From contig CM057149.1 of the NCBI GenBank assembly GCA_029964075.1, positions 10,736,465-10,800,464 of the forward strand: a stretch of 64,000 nucleotides of DNA. The letters are read 5' to 3'. The notes below the pieces were generated by a model. That model had not been told where the DNA came from. It did no database searches and saw nothing but the letters and a program-made list of their open reading frames with translations. Numbering within the stretch: position 1 is the stretch's first letter; each line of letters starts with the position of its first letter. Positions 34,901 through 43,900 of this stretch are shown one piece after another. This stretch comes from Patiria pectinifera (taxonomy: Eukaryota; Echinodermata; Asteroidea; Valvatida; Asterinidae). Made by a program: the position numbers and the translations under genes.

Positions 34901-37900
34901 TTATGCGACGGATGCCAAGTACCAATGCAATGTTTACAATGAATGAATATTGTAATATAGAAATAAACATGGGTAATTATACACCAATTCTCATAAGTGT
35001 CAAAGCATGGTACAATGAAAACAAGCAATCCAGATTTGGAGGATGCTGGCACTGTGCTTGTCCCAACTATTGTGATATTGGGGTGTTGTGGTCCAATGGT
35101 TTAGTGTTTGACTCATGTGCCGTGGTACAAGGGTTTGAACCCTGACTGGGAACATGGAGCTTGTGTTCTTGGGCAAGACACTTTACTACAAATGCCTCTC
35201 TCCACCCAGGAGCATATAAATGGGTACCTGTGAAGGTAAAGACAAAAAAATGTCTCATTTCTGATGAACAGAGATGATAATTGTAAAGCACTTTGAAACA
35301 TTAAGTATAAATCGCTATATAAAAATTATTATTACATATTGCCGCATCAGTGCAACAAAGTCGTAACTCCATTCTGCAACAAAGTCATGTCTCGCGCGAA
35401 TACGCTCCGTGCAACAAGATCATATCGACGTCAGTTGACTTTGTGTGTACATCCAGGTTATTTTTAAGTGAGATACGACCTTTTGAAATTCTGAAACTTG
35501 CGTTTCACGTTGGCCCAATGTTAGGAGATACGACCTTGTTACGGGGATACGATGATATTAACTGTGTATTTAGTTAAGGTAATAAAAACTAAATTCACAA
35601 AAAAATAAAGGATTACGAGATTCAAATTTGAAGGCAAAGAGAGAGAAACGTGACTAAACAACGACACTGTGGGAAGAACACCCCTCTTTTGGTCATGTGA
35701 CCTCATTTGAGGTCTATAATTGGCCCTTACCATGACAACCTGACTGCAATGATGATGGGGTCCCCAAGCATTATTACACAAGTAAACTAACTTGCTTTTA
35801 TCCAGGCTAAATCGGGGGCACCATATACTTTTGTCCGTCGTGCTCAGTAGCTCTGTTAGCAATACAAAAAATATACAATAATCCAACTTGTAAACAAAAA
35901 CATTTTCAATGCAATCTTACCACAATGACTTGGCCGCAATGCCGGTGTGGTCCCCCGACTTCATTGCATAAGTACACCAATTTAGTTTTGTCCAGACTAA
36001 AACGTGGACACCACAAAGCCAAGTCTGTTCTACTAAGGGCTTCTGTTAACAAAATGCAAGGTTTAAGAAATCAAACTAAGCCCCCCCAAAAAATCAAATG
36101 TACTCCCTACAATTTGAATTTTCTAGAATTCTAAGAAGGACATGCAGAAAAAAAAACTCATATAAAAATGGGAACTATAACAATGGGCAATTTTTAATAC
36201 GACAGTCGTGATTTATAATGCATTTCTGTTTGAATGTGTTTCTTTTAACTTTTTAAAACAAATGTACACTAGCCAATTTGGTATTTCTACAGCGCATGTG
36301 CACATAAAGTTTTCACAATTTTTACTGGGGACTGAAATACCAAATACGCGATCCGTAATTTTCAATACGTAATCAAAAGAAAATGGAAACTTTCCTTGAC
36401 ACATGGAGCATACACAATACTGTGCAACATGGTGCAGTGCAAAACTTGTTGATATTTTGTACTTAAAGAGTCCATAACAAAAAGCTTTCTTCAATTCGGG
36501 CGATTCACAATGCAGTGCGCGCCACCAAGAGTTTGCCTTGGAGAGTCCATTTTTCAAGTTTACGGTCGACAAAACACGGCCCATTTGAATGAGTTTCAGT
36601 AGAACTTGAGCTATGATTTGTTATAGATTGGGACATACAAAAAACATGATATTAATAAAAAGAAAAGAAAAGGGCAAACATATACTCGAATCATACGCTT
36701 ACGAAACTACTGACAGGAAAAACTAACAATTTAAAATGTCCCACGCTGCGAATTTGTCGACCATCTCCCACAATGCACTGGGAAAAATGAATCATCTGTG
36801 GCAAACTCATGGTGGCGCACTGCATTGTGAATCGCCTGAATTCTGTCAGTACTCTGTATAACTATCCACATATGTGGTAAATTGTTAACCAAGGAAAGGA
36901 AACTCATGAAAGAAAGTCGGAATACCAAACTGGCTCATAGTTAATGATAATGGACAAAAGCAAAATTGCTCAAATTGGGTACAATGTTTGCCTCAAACGG
37001 CTGAACAAGAGAAGATGTAAATATACAAGTAGTCCATATTTGTTAATACAAATACAACAAGCACAATTTTCAACATTTTCAAGAAACAATAATGGACTCA
37101 CCACAACTGTTGCCTTCAAACTGGGCAAAGTACAAGGCACTCCTGGCAGGAAAAGAAAACATGTAATGCGTTCATCTATGAGTAGGTGGTAGACCACATT
37201 ACAATCTATACACCAGTATACAAATACTACATTGTTTGAAGGTGGACAGACAATATCCACTCCCTGAGGTACCAGTGTTAGAAGCTGACAAACTAGTTCC
37301 CGAGGCGAACTAATTTGTCAACTACCGGTAGTTCAGAATCTTAGATTCATTCACTGTAACTATGCAACTTAACATAACTGTAGTTCTATGCACTATGTAC
37401 TATGATTTCCAAAACACAATTTCATACGATGAAAAAGAAAAGAAAAACAATTACAGGCACAGACTAACAGGCAGGTAGTTAAAAAAGTAAGTAAAGTCTG
37501 TCAGGAGCCAATGTGGTCCATCAGGCCGACGTTTATCTCCGGTATCAGTAGCACGAAACAACTGAGAATATTTCTATTCCCCCTGGACATCCCGTGTCCA
37601 GGGGGAATAAAAGTCCATCGCAAGTAACTCCCTAGCTAATGCCGGTACCCATTTATACTCCTGGGTGGAGAGAGGCAAGTGGTGTTGAAGTGGCTTGCCC
37701 AAGGACACAACATATGGCCAGTGGCTGGATTTGAACCCATGACTTTCTGATCATGAGTCGCAAGCCCTACCCACTCGGCCACACTCCCCCACAACAGGTA
37801 GATCCCAAAACAATCATCCCCTACCTTCTATTATAGCAGTATCTCACACCAAGTCTATATGGTTCATGAAACCAACCAACAAATACAATGCCAGAGTCAT

Positions 37901-40900
37901 TGGGAGCCCATATTGCCTGTTTGTGAGAGAAAAAAGACACTAATATTGCATAAATGTTTTTAGTGAATGAACAAATAGGTTATCAAGTTTTTAACAAACT
38001 TCCGCAAACAAAACAAGCCATCTACTGAATAAACACAACAGAAATATTTATGTATGACAACAAAGTGAAGTGGTTCTAGTAACAAAACCCTGTACTAAAA
38101 GACACGAGTAGGACTATGCAGTATGCATTAATATTGAATACTCAATAAGTGACCACGACATCATTTCAAGATTTCATTTCAGTGGTTTCTTTACCTGGCT
38201 TTATAAATTCTGAATCAAAAATTCTTACAAAAAAACTATCTATGTGTAAACTAACTCCCGGTTTTGGGTTGTGCTTTTTCTCAGCTAGTCTTTTATCCAG
38301 ACATTTTGCCCTTCAAACAAGCTTCAAACAAATCAAATTAGGTTTTGCCCTTTACCGACGTTTAAACACTGTATACTCAGGGTGTTACCTCCTGAGTGAA
38401 AGTTGATAAAAATCACTCGGGTGGGACTCGAACCCACGACCTCCTGCTTTCTAGTGCAGATGTCTTTACCACTTGACCACCGAGTATAGTGTTTAAACGT
38501 CGATGATGGGCAAAACCTAATTTGATTTATATAACCCCGACGCAAAATTCCATCTTATAAAAGCTTCAAACAACTTGGAAATGTTGGTTGGGGGGTGGAA
38601 CACTGCATAAAATCCAGAATAGTTATATAGCATTTAATATTGTATGTGATCTATTTGTTCCAAGCTGTTGTTAGTATTACTAAGAGTGACATTTGGGATA
38701 CGAGTAACTATTTGATGAAGGAGAAGCTTCTATAATGGTTGCGATTATTCTGTGTCGAGATGCTGCTGCTTCCACGATGATCACACGAATTCACAGTTTT
38801 GTGACCCGAGTATGACTTTTGTGCTTGATGCTGACAGTTCCAACAAGACACAAGCAAATTATTTGTGTTCATCCCTATGGACTCCATGCCCAAGAACCGC
38901 TCAGCGGTTACAAAGAGAGACTTAAGACAACTGGGAGGGACTCTTCTTCGCACCGCCAATGGTGCCTGATGCCCACATGAAGAGGTTACCATTTTAGTCA
39001 ATTAGTCATTTGTCGGTAACATTTTATCACTGGAATAACTACTTACATGTCCTGCAGATACTTCATCTGGTACACAGTCCAGTATGCTGATAGTCTGGTT
39101 CTCGGTGTCTAGTACACAGACCACAGGATGGTGTTTGGATACCAGTGTTTCACCCCATTCCTCATAAAGGACATTCTCATCTCCCTATATAATACAACAA
39201 AAAAGTTGTAGAACAATGTATGGTCCCTCATCAAAACAATGTTATTATGCTTGAATATGCTAAATGCTTTCTTAGAGAGTCAATGAGAAAAAGCACATTA
39301 TGTACCTACAATACAGATCCTAAGAGGACAAAATTCCAACCAATCATTAGTAATTTCGATGACATCTAGACTTTTGCGAAGGCTTTAAAAATTATTACCC
39401 CTGATGATCAGGCCCACAATTCCTAGAGCACATATTCCTGATGCAGCAAGGTTGTTTGCCACTTCCAGCATCTGATTTTACAGATTCATGGGGCAATTCC
39501 ATGGTACATGTAACTCACGTTACATTTCAGGGTTCGACTTTAAAGGTAGCCAAATGCTAGTCAAAACAGCGGCAGGCTAGTCAAACTTTTCCTTCAATAG
39601 CCTGGCTGGCGTGTCAAAAATGATTGGGATACAGCAATGATGAAAGGACAAGACAAAATAAACAAATTAAATTCAGAAAGCAACTCTGTATCAATTTGTG
39701 TCTATTTAGGGTTAAATTATTAGATCTGTTTATTGAAAACACTGACAAGATTTATGTTCTCTTTAATTCGATATCACATTTGACGTTGTGATGCTTGTAG
39801 TTCTCAAGACTTCATTAAATTTTCCACTTTTCAGCCATGTCCACTTTCTCATGGAATTGTCCTTCGACAATCAATAAAAGTGTACTGGGTGTTAGCGCCA
39901 AACCAACCCTCAATAGATGTTAACTAGGAATGAGGCCTTTACCTTGACTGGCTTGTCTTTTCCTGAAGCCTCCTCCTCAGCCTGTTCATTTGCCTGGGAT
40001 TTGGGGTCAAAGTATGAGATGGTCTTGGGCTTTTTCTTCTCTGCAATGTACACCAGACGTGTCTCTGATGAATCCCAGGCCAAACTGCCAAACAACTCTT
40101 GAAAAAAATTAAATCAAAATGCACCAATGGTTAAGACAATATTTGTGAATAATTGTGACGTGCTCTGTAGAAATGAGTCCGATGTAGCAAACATGACATT
40201 TTAAGTTAACGAAAAAGCTAAGCTAAAGCTTTCATTTGGTTTGGACTCCATCCTCAACCGATACAACGGGAGAGTTGGGGAAGAATATTAAAGCCGTGCA
40301 TTCTTTGTTGGGCTGTTCCGAAAATACCGAATATTTGAATATTCGATCATCAACTGAATATTCAAATAGCTTTTTGCTGATTTGAATATTCAAAAGATAA
40401 AAAAAACTATGCATATATACACATGACTGTGATGTTATTTTAATCGTAAAGTTGCTGTGCTTTATTGTCAGATGCCATACTCTGTTGACAGAGCCTGAAT
40501 TTGGACTCCTACGAAATCTGGTCCCTTTTACCCTTTATTGGTTGAACTTTCACAATCTTCATGCGCAATACTACCAATGAGTTCGTATTTTGTAGAGTCC
40601 TAAATTCAACTAAAACAGCACCGCTGTGTTCTGCGCCACTTGCACAGTATGCACCACGCTTGCGCCAATGTCCATCTAAGGAGATTTTAGTACCACTTCC
40701 CAGAGACACATACATGTACCATGAACATAACTAGAAGGGTGTTTCAAAAATCATGAAGTAAATTTGTTGAACAAAATCGTTGGAAATCTATAATTTTTTA
40801 TTTTTTACTTGTTTAGACTTTTTGACCGAAAGATATTTAATATGAATAGGAGTAAAGATGTGCTTGGTGGGGTATTAAACAAGTACGTTTAAAACCGGCT

Positions 40901-43900
40901 TGGCGCCTGGTCGCTAATAATGTTTGGCTCGTGCCATTATCCACGTCCAGGCCTCAAGCCGGTTTAAATTTACTTGTTGAAAACCGGCCAAGCACATATT
41001 CATTACTTTATCAAAAAAGGTAGATGCTTTTCTGGGTAATTGCAAATGATCCTACACAAACACCTACCATCTTCATATACTTTCCCATGCTTTTCCTGTG
41101 CTGATAGATCTATGTTGTGAAGTTTGTGGTTTGCATCCCATACCTAGCAGAAGAAAAACACATGGGAAAGGGAATTTGTGAAGGTATTCTGAGCTTATTA
41201 TATTGTTAACCTTAACACTCCTTTTGTTTGATCAGTCACAGACAGTCAAAAATCCAATCCTGTTTCCCAAACCGCCCTTTTTGCAAGGCACAGGCTGGTC
41301 ACTAACAGTTAGATCATATTTCTTGTTGGCACTGTGACAGTCAAATTCCATCAACAGACAAAAGCAGGTGACTGGTAGGCACAGCTGGCTTAGCAATCTC
41401 CTGCAGCCAAAGCAAAGCTATGACAGGTTTCAGAACAATCAAAGCCAGTTAATCCTATTTTATGAAAGTCCTTAACCACCCTGCAGAAGTCCCTCGACGG
41501 GTGTTACACCAGAATGTTGAGGATGGTGCTCAACATCGACTGGAGAGACCACGTGCCTAATAACACCCTTTACGGCATGCTACCTCGGATCTCACAAAGG
41601 ATCGCATACAGGCAGATAGGCATGGCAGGGCACTGCTGCAGACACCCTGAGCTACCTGCAAGCCGTCTGGTGCTGTGGGAACCGACTCATGGGGTGAAGC
41701 TGAGGGGACGACAGAGGACGAGCTATGTCGGTGTCCTGAGGAGAGATGCCGGGGCAGAGACCACAACAGAGTTGGCTGCCTGCATAATGGATAGGGAAGA
41801 TTGGAGACGCCGAAGGGGATCCCGCCTGCAGGCGACATGATGAAGGCAAGGACCACTCCACTGTTAAAGTCACTTGATTTATTTTGACTGCTGGGCTGGC
41901 CTTGTGGAAATTGCCAGCCATAGAGACAAGTACCTAATGACTGATACAGCAACAGGTACCCAGTTCCAAAATTACCAGTAAGAGCACAATACAATGAGAT
42001 AAATCCAAGATGGCAGTATTCCTTGAGCCACTGACCTCTACATATTGCTTCTCGTCTCCTTTCTTGTTCTTGACTTCTCTAATGACTGCCCGTTTGGTTC
42101 CAGAAGGACTCACACTGCTCAGTAATCTGAGAAAAAAAAAGTGTGCTAGTATTTTCCTTGCTATTTGACATAAAAAAATACAATTTTGTAGTTAGGTTCA
42201 GGCAGAAGGCCATGTTGGCACCAGAAAGGACACCCGTATACTTACCTGTTTTGTAGTTGTGGGCACCACACTAGTGATATTTATTGTGAAAAGTCCCCAC
42301 AACCCTGTCCTAATTTCCCCCAACAGTAAAACAAATCACCCCACAATGTGGTCACACATACTGGAATCTGTATCCTTGTGGAGTCAATTTTTTTGTTCTC
42401 ATGTCCTCAAGTTTTCGAGTTTGCAAGGGTAGTTTCAAAATGCTCCTATTGTAACCAGAAATAATTTATGAAATTCAGAATTAATATACTGTACATAAAA
42501 TACTTCAATTTGCGACAGATCAACCCACCTTGGAAATTCCTAGTTTTAGAGTAAAATCCATATATCTATTTTGCGATAACCTTGTGGAGACATATTCATC
42601 TATAGAATTACCCTGTGAAGACGTTACCTTTTGTTCCCTATTATGCACGTCTCCACAGGGTACCATGTACCAGATCACTGCTAACGCACCTACATGTACA
42701 CACCCAGTCTGGTTTACTATACTTCCGAGGACCGTTATTGTTCCCTTCTTTCGTTCCTATTTTTTGGACTTGAACTATTTTCTCGACATGTCCTAAACTT
42801 TGTAAGAAGGAATTTTGCGTCAGATTGATGTAAATTCAATATGTACAACATGTAAATTCAAAATTGAATTCAAAATTGAATTTACATCACCCCGACGCAA
42901 ATACCATCTTGTGAACAGTTTCACTGCGGTACCCGCTGCTATATCAGATTCGAACCAGCCAACCGATTCCGGCAAGCTCGGTGGTAGAGTGGTAAGACGT
43001 CTGCGATAGAAAGCAGCTCCTGAGGTACATGTAGTAGGTTCGAGTCCCACCCGAGTGATTTTTTTCTCACTTTCACTCGAGGGGTAATACACTGAGTAAA
43101 CAGTGTTTATACGTCAGTGAAGGGCAAAAACCAAATTTTGAATGTCTTATAATGTTTGTAATAATAATAATAATAATAATAATAGTGGGTATTTATAAAG
43201 CGCACATATCCACAAGACCCTACATCTACTTGATACACCTTTCCTTTACTATAATTACTTTTTGTATATTGAAATGCTATGTGACAATATGATGATTGTT
43301 GACGACAGTTTTGGGTGCTCCGATTACAGAAGGCTAGTCCTTCCATTTGCCTTCTCTGGATGACACCCCCATTCATACTCCAATTCTGCTTATTATTTAA
43401 AGGTAGGCCTACAGTCCATCATTTGTAATTTGTGCATTTTGTTTGTTTGAAGCAACAAAAGTGCTCAATATCTGAAGAAGGATGCTGAACAACCAATCTG
43501 ATGAAGTTTCAGCTTAGCTTCAGCTGCATTTTTCGAGAAAAACAACATTGAGGATCTCGATTTCAAATCAAAAGTTGCTGAATCATGTTTTGAATTGGGC
43601 CTGAATTCAGCGTCCGAAACACGTTCTCACTGAGCCGATTGCAGCTACCCGATGTCGCGCACCGCTCCGACGAATTATAGCAACCGTTTGCGCGTGTGCG
43701 TCGTGCCAATGTTTGCGCGCGCTTCGCCGAATAACAAAACGAACTACTAGTTTGAATTTCCTACAGTGCGTCTTAAGAAGCACCGTTGGAAAGGCCTTCT
43801 TTCGTTGATTTCTTCAAAATGACAGATTGCCATAAAGAATAATTTCACAGGGAGTTTAGTCCCCTTACTATCTTTCAACCAAGTATGTTTTTCAACAATA

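Noticed and set aside
35853-35920. Treating one APEH exon 9 copy as a decayed duplicate
   Set aside because: Both copies keep frame, length, phase and splice sites, and substitutions are mostly conservative; decay would be expected to have broken at least one of these.
38415-38490. Genuine tRNA gene on the minus strand
   Set aside because: The A and B boxes are good, but two other copies (5541, 42950) share the same tail sequence, and the acceptor stem is imperfect, so it is a SINE head.
41557-41994. 145-codon minus-strand ORF
   Set aside because: Antisense of the LINE 3' end, whose plus-strand frame matches reverse transcriptase C-termini.
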